Positions 44,378 through 52,778 are shown, counted from the stretch's first letter. The stretch: 64,000 nt of DNA from Photobacterium ganghwense (GCF_003025595.1 NZ_PYMI01000004.1:186001-250000); one strand, 5' to 3'. The notes: a model not told the origin generated them from the letters alone. A program made the numbers and translations.

Positions 44378-45424
44378 ATGGACTTTTCACTGTTTAACGC
44401 GCAAACACATGCGCCATCCCCAGACAAAGCGATTCAGATGTTTCCCCAATTGCTCAGCTACAGCGAAGCCTTGGGCAACACCCCACTGATTGAAGTCCCT
44501 AGTCCGAAACATGGAGCCCGTATATTTGCCAAGCTGGAGTCAGGCAACCCGTCCGGCTCAATCAAAGATCGGGTGGCCTTCGGCCTGTTTTGTGACGCAG
44601 TAAACCGTCACGACTTCGAAAAAGGCCCCCTGAAATTAATCGATTCGTCAGGGGGCAACATGGCCAGAGCACTTGCCCATCTGGGACATCTTTGTGATGT
44701 GCCGGTTCATGTCGTCATTCCGGATACTGCCCCCGAAGCCCTGCTTCGATCTTTGGCCGAGAGCCATGCCACGATTACCAAAGTTGACCGGAGATACTTT
44801 CTGCTAGGGATCATTGCGAAAAGCCAGCAGATTGCCCGGGAGAACCCAGACTGGACGCTGTTGTCCCAGCACCTGAACTTAGTCAATACCGCCGTTCACC
44901 AGCATCATACCGGTGCCGAGATCTGCCGGCAGCTGAAAGGCAAGACGGCGGATGTCTGGGTTGCAGCCGTAGGAACGGGAGGCACAATCGCAGGCGTCTA
45001 CAAAGCGCTTTCCGAGCAAAATCCCAATCTCAAGGTCATAGGCTGTACGCCGAGCGAGATGCCTTTCGGCACGATGGATCCCCCCAATGGCGACCCACGA
45101 TTCGCCGGTGCTGGCGGCCTGGGTTACGGCTTCGAGCAACCGTTCGTGTCTTTGATTCCTGCACCAGTCACTTTCCAGCACGTCTCCCATGAAACGTCGC
45201 TGAAAGCCATGTACCAGTTTTTCGAAAATACAGGCATTGAGATTGGCGGTTCCGCTGCAGCCAACTGGGTCGCAGCACAACGGGCTGCCGAGCACCTTGA
45301 TCAAAATGCCAATGTCGTCACTGTATTCGCCGATGCAGGGAGCGATGCGGACCGGGAGCGCGGCAAAAACATTCTGGAAAAAGAACAACACACGCACGGA
45401 GATGCTTCATATGAAAATTGCTAA
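44378..45424 (+). CDS. Fold-type II PLP enzyme, cysteine-synthase/SbnA-like
   Basis: 348 residues from the ATG at 44378 (ATAGGAG upstream; an earlier ATG at 44339 overlaps the thioesterase end). LGNTPLIEVPSP, Lys63 in SGNPSGSIKDRVA binds PLP, LIDSSGGNMARALA is the carboxylate-binding loop, AVGTGGTIAGVY binds the phosphate. The family forms PLP-aminoacrylate from O-acetyl- or O-phosphoserine and adds a nucleophile to its beta carbon. In this pathway the nucleophile may be the active methylene of a beta-ketoacyl carrier, giving a carbon-carbon bond; making 2,3-diaminopropionate as SbnA does is the other option. Confidence 0.82.
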   Translation: MDFSLFNAQTHAPSPDKAIQMFPQLLSYSEALGNTPLIEVPSPKHGARIFAKLESGNPSGSIKDRVAFGLFCDAVNRHDFEKGPLKLIDSSGGNMARALAHLGHLCDVPVHVVIPDTAPEALLRSLAESHATITKVDRRYFLLGIIAKSQQIARENPDWTLLSQHLNLVNTAVHQHHTGAEICRQLKGKTADVWVAAVGTGGTIAGVYKALSEQNPNLKVIGCTPSEMPFGTMDPPNGDPRFAGAGGLGYGFEQPFVSLIPAPVTFQHVSHETSLKAMYQFFENTGIEIGGSAAANWVAAQRAAEHLDQNANVVTVFADAGSDADRERGKNILEKEQHTHGDASYENC

Positions 45425-45986
45425 CAATGAAATGATGTCCTCGCTGGTCAAGCTGGCTAACCTCGCCAGAGAAGAGCTGTCTGCCACCGGAAGTGAGCAG
45501 CAGGCTCGCGATGTCGTAACAAAGATTATTGGTCATGACCACTTCGTGATGCTGAATCTGCTTGAGCTGAGCGAAATCAAATACCAGGCAGAGAAAGACG
45601 ACCAGCCGAGTGTCGGTGATGTCAATTCGCACACAGATCGTTGGCTCGACGATTCGGGACGGGAAATTGGCACAATCAGCGGTGAAGGTTGGAAAATCGC
45701 CCAGTTTGGAGAAGACATCATCTCGTACTATAGAGAGACCGCCGAAACCGCTCTGGGACGGATCGAAGTCGCAGGACTGTGGAACTCCAGCGCAATTTGG
45801 CAAAAACAGTGGCAGTCGCTCCCGGCGACCGGTGTCTCTGGTGATGTGACCGGCATGTTTGGGGTCAGGCAACTTTTTCAGGAAACTCCACGCAAACGTT
45901 ACCGCGCTTTTATCCTGCTGCTCCCACTCGAGCGTACTGACGAATCGCTGCAGACTGCAATCCGCAATGGCTACATAACCGATTAA
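45411..45986 (+). CDS. Metallophore operon protein of unknown family
   Basis: 191 residues from the ATG at 45411, which overlaps the PLP enzyme gene by 14 bases; the open frame continues upstream inside that gene. Helical N-terminus (ANLAREELSATGSEQQARDV), then a beta-rich part (ISGEGWKIAQFGEDIISYYR, GRIEVAGLWNSSAIWQKQWQ, GVSGDVTGMFGVRQLFQE) and VRQLFQETPRKRYRAFILLL. No signal peptide. I do not recognise the family. Its place between the PLP enzyme and the PKS suggests a cyclase, a condensing partner or a ring-closing enzyme, but nothing in the sequence proves catalysis. Confidence 0.7.
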   Translation: MKIANNEMMSSLVKLANLAREELSATGSEQQARDVVTKIIGHDHFVMLNLLELSEIKYQAEKDDQPSVGDVNSHTDRWLDDSGREIGTISGEGWKIAQFGEDIISYYRETAETALGRIEVAGLWNSSAIWQKQWQSLPATGVSGDVTGMFGVRQLFQETPRKRYRAFILLLPLERTDESLQTAIRNGYITD

Positions 45987-45998
45987 GGCAAATGTGAT

Positions 45999-48896
45999 AT
46001 GAACCATCCGTTCACTCATCATGATATTGCGATCATCGGAATGTCCTGCCGTTTTCCGGGCGCTGATGATCCAGATGAATACTGGCATAATCTGCTAAAT
46101 GGGGTTGAGTCGATTGTCGAGTTCGATCCGGGATCGGACGATCAGCAATCCGTCTCCTTCGCGGCTCCCCTGAGCGACAATGTTCTCGCCTTCGACGCGG
46201 CTTTCTTTGGCATCTCCCCGCGAGATGCCGCTCTGATGGATCCGCAACATCGCATCTTTCTGGAATGTGCCTGGCACGCGCTGGAATCAGCAGGTATTCA
46301 GCCCGGCCAGCTTGTAGATACCGGACTGTTCGGCGGCTGCAGCAGCTCTGCATACCTGCCGTACCTGATGACATCCGAGCTGATAGACAAGTATCGTCCT
46401 TCAGCGTTCGATTTACAGATAGCCAACGACAAGGATTATCTGGTTTCCCGCACAGCCTGGCATCTCGGCCTTGAAGGACCGGTTATGGGAATCCAAGCCG
46501 CGTGCGCCACCTCTCTGGTTGCCGTTGCGGAGGCTGTCGAAGCGCTCCGCGCCGGTCGCTGCCGGCAGGCACTGGCTGGCGGCTGCACCATTCGCTATCC
46601 CCAATATGCGCCCTACCAAGCGCAAGAAGGTATGATTTACTCGCACAACGGTCATTGTATGCCGTTTACCGCTGGGGCCAGCGGGACAATTTTTGGCAGC
46701 GGCGCAGCCCTGGTCGTTCTCAAGCCTGCAATAGATGCGGCCAGAGATGGCGATCATATCCTTGCCATCATTAAAGGATGCGCGGTGAACAACGATGGTG
46801 CCCGCAAAGTCGGATTCACCACAACCAGCGCTGATGGTCAGCGTCGGCTGGTGAACCGGGCGCTGGCGGATGCGGCACTTACCGCAGCAGACCTTCGGGC
46901 ATTCGAAGCCCATGGCACGGGTACGGCCGCCGGGGATCCAATTGAATTCGGGGTGCTGGACGCAATAACGTCCAGCGCGGGCCTGTCCCCAGACTGCTGC
47001 GCGCTTGGTGCGGTGAAGGCCAATCTCGGACATCTGGAAACCTCGGCGGGTATGGCTGGCCTCATCAAAGCCGTGCTGCAGATTCAGCATGGGTGGATTG
47101 CGCCGCAGCTCCATATGACAGCGGTAAATCCCTCCATTGATACAGAGTCCAGTCCGCTCTACTTCCCGCTAACTGCCGAAGTCTGGCCGGCAAAGGATCC
47201 CCGGTCCGCCATCGGTGTGAGCGCTTTTGGGATCGGTGGTACCAATGCCCACATTATTTTGGCTCGCCCTGATATGATTGAGGCTCGTGAACCGGCACCG
47301 TCCGGAACTTATCCTGCTGCTATTCCGATTTCGGCACAGAGCATGGGCGCCTGTCATCGGCTGATTCGATCTTACCAGCAAAGCCTAACTAAAATATCAC
47401 CGCGAGCGCTGGCATGGAGCGCCCAGTCCACGCGAAAACCCTTGCGCTACCGAGCCATAATGGCACTGGACGACAGCGGGCGCCCGCAGATTACGGGGCA
47501 GATCACAGACGCTGGAAAACGCCGCCCCCAGGTCGTCTTCCTGTTTCCCGGTCAAGGCAGTCAGTTCGTTGGAATGAGCGCAGCGCTGGCTAGATCTACC
47601 CCTGCTTTCGCAACGATTCTTCAGGTCTTGATTCACGAGCTCAAAGAGGCGACTGAGATTGACCTGAGTTTCCTGCTGGATGGCAGAGGGACTGCTGCAG
47701 GGATCACAAACACCTCAATGGCCCAGCCAGCCCTGACTGCCGTTGAGATTGCTATGGCACGTTTCCTGATGCAACACGGGATCATGCCGGATGCAGTCAT
47801 CGGCCACAGTCTCGGAGAAATCGCCGCAGCCTGTATTTCGGGTTCTCTCACCAGCAAACAGGCACTGGTATTCGCTGCACAGCGAGGCGACCTGATGTCA
47901 GCTCTGGATAGCGGCGCGATGCTGGCGGTGAATATGAGTGAGGACGACTGCGCACCCTGGCTGTCCGACGAGATTTCGCTGGCAGCCGTCAACGGGCCAG
48001 ACGCTTGCGTGCTTTCTGGTACTTCAGTGGCGATTCAGCGAGTTCAGACAGAAATGTCCGGACAGCAAACACGCTGCCGTGAGTTATCCGTTTCTCATGC
48101 ATTCCACTCAGCCATGATGACGCCGATCCTTGCCCCTCTCACGGCAGTGGCTCCGGCGGCCAAGGCGCATAGTTCTGGCATCCGTTTCCACTCAACGCTC
48201 TACGGCACAAAACTGAATGCACTGACCGAACTGACACCCCGTTACTGGTCCAGACACGCGAGGGAACCGGTCCGCTTCCTAGAGGCAGTCAACTCCCTGC
48301 CAACCAGACACAACACCCTCTTTATCGAGGTGGGGCCAGGGGCAACGCTCTCGGCTCTGGTCAAAGCAATCCGGCCAGAAGGCACCACCATCCGGACTCT
48401 GGGCGGTATCAAAGACCGCTCAAGTGACACTGAAATCTGGCACAGCGCGCTGCAGTCATTATGGCTGGCAGGGATAAACCTGAACTGGCATCCCTCATGG
48501 GCTCAAGCTGGCGTTCGGGTGCAATTACCGCACTACCCCTTTGAACGGCAGCACCACGGCCCCGGCACGCCGGCGTTTGGCGGACACAGTGAACAGGCAG
48601 ATGACCGTGAACCACCTCTATTCACAAGTCATTACGCAACGCTTGACGAGGCTGTAACCGGGATCTGGGAACGGACAACCGGAATGACGCCGTCCGGCAT
48701 CCACAATTCGCTTCTGGATGAAAGCTGCGACTCGCTCGCCGTCATTCAGCTCGCCGTTCTGGCAGAGCAGACACTTGGAGTGAAAATCAGCGTATCCGAC
48801 TTGATGAATGACCCCACACCCTTTGGCCTGAGCACCTGCCTGACCGCGGCCGGTGCAGACAAAGCTATCCAACAACAAACAGCGAAGGAAATTTGA
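45999..48896 (+). CDS. Single-module polyketide synthase KS-AT-ACP
   Basis: 965 residues. Ketosynthase 8-420: DIAIIGMSCRFPG, active Cys169 in QAACATSLVA (usual DTACSSS), EAHGTGTAAGD and NLGHLETSAG with the two His. Acyltransferase about 510-810: VFLFPGQGSQFVGM, GHSLGEIAAA (Ser about 604), SHAFHSAMM as in malonyl-specific domains. Carrier protein about 870-950 with Ser in DESCDSLAV. There is no reductase, dehydratase, methyltransferase or thioesterase domain, so one malonyl unit is added and stays a beta-keto thioester. It probably extends the acid held on the small carrier protein at 41,688. Confidence 0.93.
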   Translation: MNHPFTHHDIAIIGMSCRFPGADDPDEYWHNLLNGVESIVEFDPGSDDQQSVSFAAPLSDNVLAFDAAFFGISPRDAALMDPQHRIFLECAWHALESAGIQPGQLVDTGLFGGCSSSAYLPYLMTSELIDKYRPSAFDLQIANDKDYLVSRTAWHLGLEGPVMGIQAACATSLVAVAEAVEALRAGRCRQALAGGCTIRYPQYAPYQAQEGMIYSHNGHCMPFTAGASGTIFGSGAALVVLKPAIDAARDGDHILAIIKGCAVNNDGARKVGFTTTSADGQRRLVNRALADAALTAADLRAFEAHGTGTAAGDPIEFGVLDAITSSAGLSPDCCALGAVKANLGHLETSAGMAGLIKAVLQIQHGWIAPQLHMTAVNPSIDTESSPLYFPLTAEVWPAKDPRSAIGVSAFGIGGTNAHIILARPDMIEAREPAPSGTYPAAIPISAQSMGACHRLIRSYQQSLTKISPRALAWSAQSTRKPLRYRAIMALDDSGRPQITGQITDAGKRRPQVVFLFPGQGSQFVGMSAALARSTPAFATILQVLIHELKEATEIDLSFLLDGRGTAAGITNTSMAQPALTAVEIAMARFLMQHGIMPDAVIGHSLGEIAAACISGSLTSKQALVFAAQRGDLMSALDSGAMLAVNMSEDDCAPWLSDEISLAAVNGPDACVLSGTSVAIQRVQTEMSGQQTRCRELSVSHAFHSAMMTPILAPLTAVAPAAKAHSSGIRFHSTLYGTKLNALTELTPRYWSRHAREPVRFLEAVNSLPTRHNTLFIEVGPGATLSALVKAIRPEGTTIRTLGGIKDRSSDTEIWHSALQSLWLAGINLNWHPSWAQAGVRVQLPHYPFERQHHGPGTPAFGGHSEQADDREPPLFTSHYATLDEAVTGIWERTTGMTPSGIHNSLLDESCDSLAVIQLAVLAEQTLGVKISVSDLMNDPTPFGLSTCLTAAGADKAIQQQTAKEI

Positions 48897-48898
48897 TC

Positions 48899-49906
48899 AT
48901 GGCAATAATCGATCACCCGGCATATGGCACCTACGAAGTAGAAACCATTGTCGTGGATGACACCACATCCTTTACCCTTGCCTGCTCCCCAAGAAGAAAT
49001 ACCTTACCGGGCAACGGCGGTATTCGATGGCTCTCGTACGACTCCCGTGCAGCACAGGAGGAAGAAGCCATCATGCTGGCACACGCAATGGATCGAAAAC
49101 ACGGCCTGTACCAGACGGGGTTCAGCGGCGGAAAAATTGTGGTGAACAGCACAGCGAAGCCTGAAAATGCAATGCATGTCTTTGATGCTATCGCTCAACT
49201 GCTGAATCGTTACAACGGCTCGATGTACACCGGCTGCGATATTAATACCAGCAGCACACATATGCAGTACCTGCGGCTGTCCTCTCCCTGGATTCTGGAT
49301 GCGCTGGAAAGCCCGCAAATTAACACATCGATCGCCACAGGGTATGGCGTATGGAGTGCTCTGCAAACCGTCATTGAACATGCGCCCGGTACAGGTGCCC
49401 GCCCCCAGATTGCCATTCACGGCATGGGCAAAGTTGGCTGTGAAATCGCCCGCCAGTGCCTGAAACACGGATACGATGTTGTCGGCTTTGATGTCCGTCC
49501 CACACCGGCAATTCCTGCCGAAGTGCGTATGCTGGACAAAGAGGCGTTCTGGGCCTTCCCGTCAGATATTCTCTGTATCGCTTCTCTGTCCGGCATTCTC
49601 GACGCTTCCACCGTGGAGAAAGTGGCTGCCCGCTGGGTCATCAGCAGTTCCAACTCGCCCTTCTCCAGCCCAGAAACACAGAACCGCCTGCTTGAAAGAG
49701 GCATCAACTATCTCCCTGATTACGTGAGTAATGCAGGCGCCGTGCTGTGTGACAGCATTGAAAAGATGTACCCGGATCGTTACCGGAACATGTCTCAGGA
49801 TCAGGCCAACGAGTATGTCGCCGCCCTGATCAGCAACCGAACCAGAGAGCTGATCGGGCGCTCACAGGTATTGGGCTTCGATGTCCATATGCTGCTGACC
49901 GCGTAA
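48899..49906 (+). CDS. Leu/Glu/Phe-dehydrogenase-like amino acid dehydrogenase
   Basis: 335 residues from the ATG at 48899 (AAGGAA upstream). TGFSGGKIVVNS holds the catalytic Lys79, MYTGCDINTSSTHM the catalytic Asp114, and IAIHGMGKVGCEIARQCLKH (about 171-190) is the NAD-binding loop. The family deaminates L-amino acids at the alpha carbon. If lysine is the substrate, the product would close to piperideine-2-carboxylate, the substrate of NikD-type oxidases, and such an oxidase is encoded two genes on. Lysine specificity is inferred from context. Two bases after the PKS stop. Confidence 0.8.
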   Translation: MAIIDHPAYGTYEVETIVVDDTTSFTLACSPRRNTLPGNGGIRWLSYDSRAAQEEEAIMLAHAMDRKHGLYQTGFSGGKIVVNSTAKPENAMHVFDAIAQLLNRYNGSMYTGCDINTSSTHMQYLRLSSPWILDALESPQINTSIATGYGVWSALQTVIEHAPGTGARPQIAIHGMGKVGCEIARQCLKHGYDVVGFDVRPTPAIPAEVRMLDKEAFWAFPSDILCIASLSGILDASTVEKVAARWVISSSNSPFSSPETQNRLLERGINYLPDYVSNAGAVLCDSIEKMYPDRYRNMSQDQANEYVAALISNRTRELIGRSQVLGFDVHMLLTA

Positions 49907-49926
49907 TGCTTCACCGTCATCCGTGT

Positions 49927-49958
49927 CCGGTAATGCCTGAAATAACAGGCATTACCGG
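49927..49958 (+). terminator. Perfect 13-bp hairpin inside the operon
   Basis: CCGGTAATGCCTG / CAGGCATTACCGG around AAATAA, 20 bases after the dehydrogenase stop and before the binding-protein start. No T tract follows, so full termination is unlikely; it may pause transcription, protect the upstream mRNA or set a lower level for the downstream genes. Confidence 0.7.
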
Positions 49959-49980
49959 CGCATGTAACATGAGAAAAGCC

Positions 49981-51123
49981 ATGAACAGAATTTCTTCCCG
50001 CCAGTTCCGCCTGCTGCGGTGCCTTATTATTTTCGTTTGGTGCATACCGCTGTATTTAGGAAAGGCAATTGCCAGCGAACCCGTCACGATCACCGATCTG
50101 GCAGGGCGGCAAGTCACGGTGACCCGCCCGGTTTCACGATTGATTCTGGCCGACGGGACATTAGCGTACACGCTGCCTTTGCTGCTGCCTGAGGATCCCT
50201 TTGGCAAAGTCGTCGGCTGGGGAGAAAACTTCCGAGCGGCGGATCTCGACGGATATCAAAGCTATCTTGCACGCTTTCCCGAACTGGCGGCGATTCCGAC
50301 CTTTCCGGCCAACACGACAGACTCGCTCAATGCAGAAAAAGTGATCGGACTGGAACCGGATCTGGTCTTAATGAACTTGAGCTCACTTGCGGCAGTACAG
50401 TCCTCAGGCTTACTGGCACATTTGAACAAAATCGGTATCGCGGTGGTTTTTGTCGACTTCCGCACGCACATTTTCAGCAGTGTGGAAAAGAGCATACAGA
50501 CGATAGGCACCCTGCTGGACGCTAATGAAAGGGCTAGCCAATTCCTGCAATTTCGTGAAGAACAGATTACCCGGGTGCTTTCCCGTCTTTCCGACGTGCA
50601 CTATTCCCCGAGCGTCATGATTGAACGTTCGGCTGGCCTTTATCAGGACTGCTGCATGAGTTATGGGCCGGGAAATTTTGGCGCGTTAATCCAGGCTGCT
50701 GGTGGCCGGAACCTTGGTTCAGATTTCATTGGGGGTAACTTCGGGACACTACACCCGGAGCAAGTGATTCACTCACAACCCGACGTCGTGCTGGTCACCG
50801 GGGCAAACTGGTCACTTTATTCGCCTTCAGGCGATTGGATTCGGCTGGGACCGGGGGCCGACCTGAACGTTGCCCACCAGCATCTCACCCGTCTGATGGA
50901 ACGGCCTGCGTACCAGACACTGCCAGCTGTACGCAAGAAGCAGGTATATGCCATCTGGCACGCATTCTATGACAACCCTTACAACTTTATCGCGTTGCAG
51001 CAAATAGCCAAATGGCTGCACCCGGAAAAGTTTGAAGATTTAGATCCGGAAGCAACCTTCAGGGAACTTCACCAGCGGTTTCTGCCAACTCCCTACCGGC
51101 CTGGCTATTGGCTGAGCCTGTAG
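49981..51123 (+). CDS. Periplasmic iron-chelate binding protein (BtuF/FhuD fold)
   Basis: 380 residues from the ATG at 49981; ATG 49969 is also possible, while the frame before it crosses the hairpin. Signal peptide with core LLRCLIIFVWCIPLYLG and cleavage after IAS. Mature part VTITDLAGRQVTVTRPVSRL, LNAEKVIGLEPDLVLMNLSS and DVVLVTGANWSLYSPSGDWI resemble class III binding proteins (helical backbone). The Cys pair DCCMS is unusual. It should deliver the chelate to the FecCD permease at 39,748, although encoded in the biosynthetic operon. Confidence 0.85.
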   Translation: MNRISSRQFRLLRCLIIFVWCIPLYLGKAIASEPVTITDLAGRQVTVTRPVSRLILADGTLAYTLPLLLPEDPFGKVVGWGENFRAADLDGYQSYLARFPELAAIPTFPANTTDSLNAEKVIGLEPDLVLMNLSSLAAVQSSGLLAHLNKIGIAVVFVDFRTHIFSSVEKSIQTIGTLLDANERASQFLQFREEQITRVLSRLSDVHYSPSVMIERSAGLYQDCCMSYGPGNFGALIQAAGGRNLGSDFIGGNFGTLHPEQVIHSQPDVVLVTGANWSLYSPSGDWIRLGPGADLNVAHQHLTRLMERPAYQTLPAVRKKQVYAIWHAFYDNPYNFIALQQIAKWLHPEKFEDLDPEATFRELHQRFLPTPYRPGYWLSL

Positions 51124-51184
51124 GCATTGGCAGTCCAAAGTCCTTGTTCTGCCCATCAAACTCAATTTCATCAAAGGAAAACAC

Positions 51185-52459
51185 ATGCAATCAATCAAAC
51201 CAGGAAGCGAATACGATGTCGTGATCATCGGCGGCGGGATTGTCGGGCTTGCTAGTGCCTATTATGCAACGGCAAGAGGCCTTCGCACTCTAGTCGTCGA
51301 TCAGTATGGCATCCGAAACAACGTCAACAGCTCCAAAGGAAACGAAAGAATGTTCAGGCTGATGCAGGACAACACATCCGAAGCCCGCCTTGCTGAAACA
51401 TCTCTGGCACTCTGGATGGAACTTCAGATGGCCACTGGTACACCACTGCTGGCCATGGATGATTTGATTTTCTTCGGACACAAAGACGCACCGTTGACCA
51501 CAGAAGGCAACGTCAGTCAGGTGAAGAAAACCATGGATCGCATGGCCATGCCTTATGAGTATCTGGACTCACCAGACGCGATCCACAAACGGTTTCCGGT
51601 GTTCAATCGCGAAGCCCTGCCGAGCGATTACGTTGGTCTGGTTCAGGCTTCAAGCGCCTCAATCAATGTCCAGGCTGCTGCAAGCGCTTTCTTCAGTGCC
51701 GCAATGAAAACAGGCCGACTATCTGTGCTGGAGAAATATGCAGTGTCCGGCCTTGAACCCAGCGGCGTCCCCCATCAGAACCAGACCTATGCCATCTATG
51801 CACAATCCGAGCAGGATGCACTTTGCATAAGGGGACGTCACCTGATCCTGTCTCCTGGTGTATGGGCGGATAGTGTCTTGAACCCGCTGGGACTTCATCA
51901 AACACGGGACTGGAAAATCTGGCAGATGAACTATGCCTACTGGCCAGTAAAAAGTCATGACGTCAAAATCCCGATCTGGTTTGAGTTCGGCAATCTGGAC
52001 GCGAACGACCATGGCACATTCTATGGTTTTCCGCCGCTCAATTTTGACCCTTCAATGGCAAACCGCGTCAAGATGAGTGCGGACTACACCTATGATGTTT
52101 TCGATCATCCCGCACAGATTCATCATAAGGTGAGTCAGAGACTGATGAAGGAACTCTCCGGACATTTATCATCGCTGCTAAACCCGCAAGCCATTCATCT
52201 AGAGCAAATGGAAGATGCGGGCACCTGCCTTTATTCGATGAGCCCGGACGGCAAGCTGGTGATTGGCCGTATTCCCACGCAACCATGCTCAGAGACGTTT
52301 TATCATGGCGCTTCCATGTGCATCATGGAGTCTGGGCGCGCTTTCAAATACGCCCCGCTCTTTGGCCGAGTGTTGGTGGAACTGGCTATTGATGGGAAAT
52401 CCCCCTATCAGTCCGATCTGGATATTTTCTCACCTCTGCGGGAGGGGCTCTTTAACTGA
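51185..52459 (+). CDS. NikD-like covalent-flavin imino acid oxidase
   Basis: 424 residues. VVIIGGGIVGLASAYY binds FAD; SSKGNERMFRL is the flavin-contact loop; Cys348 in GTCLYSMSPDGK is at the place of the covalent flavin Cys of sarcosine oxidases; ESGRAFKYAPLFGR follows. From memory, NikD has TNEGQISGTAAMMDKLSVRY and WAFKFVPLFGR, matching TTEGNVSQVKKTMDRMAMPY and RAFKYAPLFGR here far better than sarcosine oxidase does. NikD oxidises piperideine-2-carboxylate to picolinate. NikD's active-site Trp355 is Arg385 here. Last gene of the operon. Other amine oxidase roles (N-methyl amino acids) remain possible. Confidence 0.8.
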   Translation: MQSIKPGSEYDVVIIGGGIVGLASAYYATARGLRTLVVDQYGIRNNVNSSKGNERMFRLMQDNTSEARLAETSLALWMELQMATGTPLLAMDDLIFFGHKDAPLTTEGNVSQVKKTMDRMAMPYEYLDSPDAIHKRFPVFNREALPSDYVGLVQASSASINVQAAASAFFSAAMKTGRLSVLEKYAVSGLEPSGVPHQNQTYAIYAQSEQDALCIRGRHLILSPGVWADSVLNPLGLHQTRDWKIWQMNYAYWPVKSHDVKIPIWFEFGNLDANDHGTFYGFPPLNFDPSMANRVKMSADYTYDVFDHPAQIHHKVSQRLMKELSGHLSSLLNPQAIHLEQMEDAGTCLYSMSPDGKLVIGRIPTQPCSETFYHGASMCIMESGRAFKYAPLFGRVLVELAIDGKSPYQSDLDIFSPLREGLFN

Positions 52460-52778
52460 TCGTCGATTTGATAGTTCAAAGCAAGCACTCTTGCAATGGT
52501 GAAATGCTTTGCATCTTTGATGAAAATTCTTCAATTCATAACACGCTGCAGACCTTTTCCATCAATTCAATTGAATAGCCACCACTGTTCTTTCGCACTA
52601 CAGTGATTAATCATATTTGGACAAACCTATTTGTACCTGATGCAAAAGAGCCTTTGCTGCTTTTCGTGTTCGCATAATTTAAGGCCACTCTTACAGTGGC
52701 CTTTTAACTATTCAAACATTCCAAGTTTGTCGATATTTATTGGGGCTGCCTAAACGACAGAAAGTGATTTCAGCTTTC
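52460..52778. other. Intergenic region with a bidirectional terminator
   Basis: 319 bases between the convergent oxidase and phnE genes. The only structure I see is AAGGCCACT / AGTGGCC with T tract at 52,681-52,706. No transposon end or gene is visible. Confidence 0.6.
52681..52706 (+). terminator. Terminator of the metallophore operon
   Basis: GGCCACT / AGTGGCC stem with a TTACA-type loop, flanked by A on the left and TTTT on the right, so it could serve both convergent units. Confidence 0.75.

Noticed and set aside
46413..47114. Long minus-strand frames opposite the PKS and dehydrogenase genes
   Set aside because: Typical antisense open frames in GC-rich coding DNA; the plus-strand domains are complete.
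41688..52459. Catecholate or phenolate siderophore locus (EntE-like ligase)
   Set aside because: No isochorismate synthase, isochorismatase, DHB dehydrogenase, salicylate synthase or NRPS gene is present, and the ligase pocket lacks the 2-hydroxyl-binding Asn.
41688..52459. Vibrioferrin- or aerobactin-type NIS siderophore cluster
   Set aside because: No IucA/IucC-like synthetase gene exists in the window.
51185..52459. FAD oxidase as a member of the neighbouring phosphonate operon (N-methyl-aminoethylphosphonate oxidase)
   Set aside because: It is on the opposite strand, convergent with phnE and separated by a terminator, and resembles NikD; kept only as an alternative.
52460..52778. Possible left end of the second Tn7-like element after the metallophore operon
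   Set aside because: No TGTTGA-type terminus or CAACCATAA-type repeats in either orientation; only a terminator.
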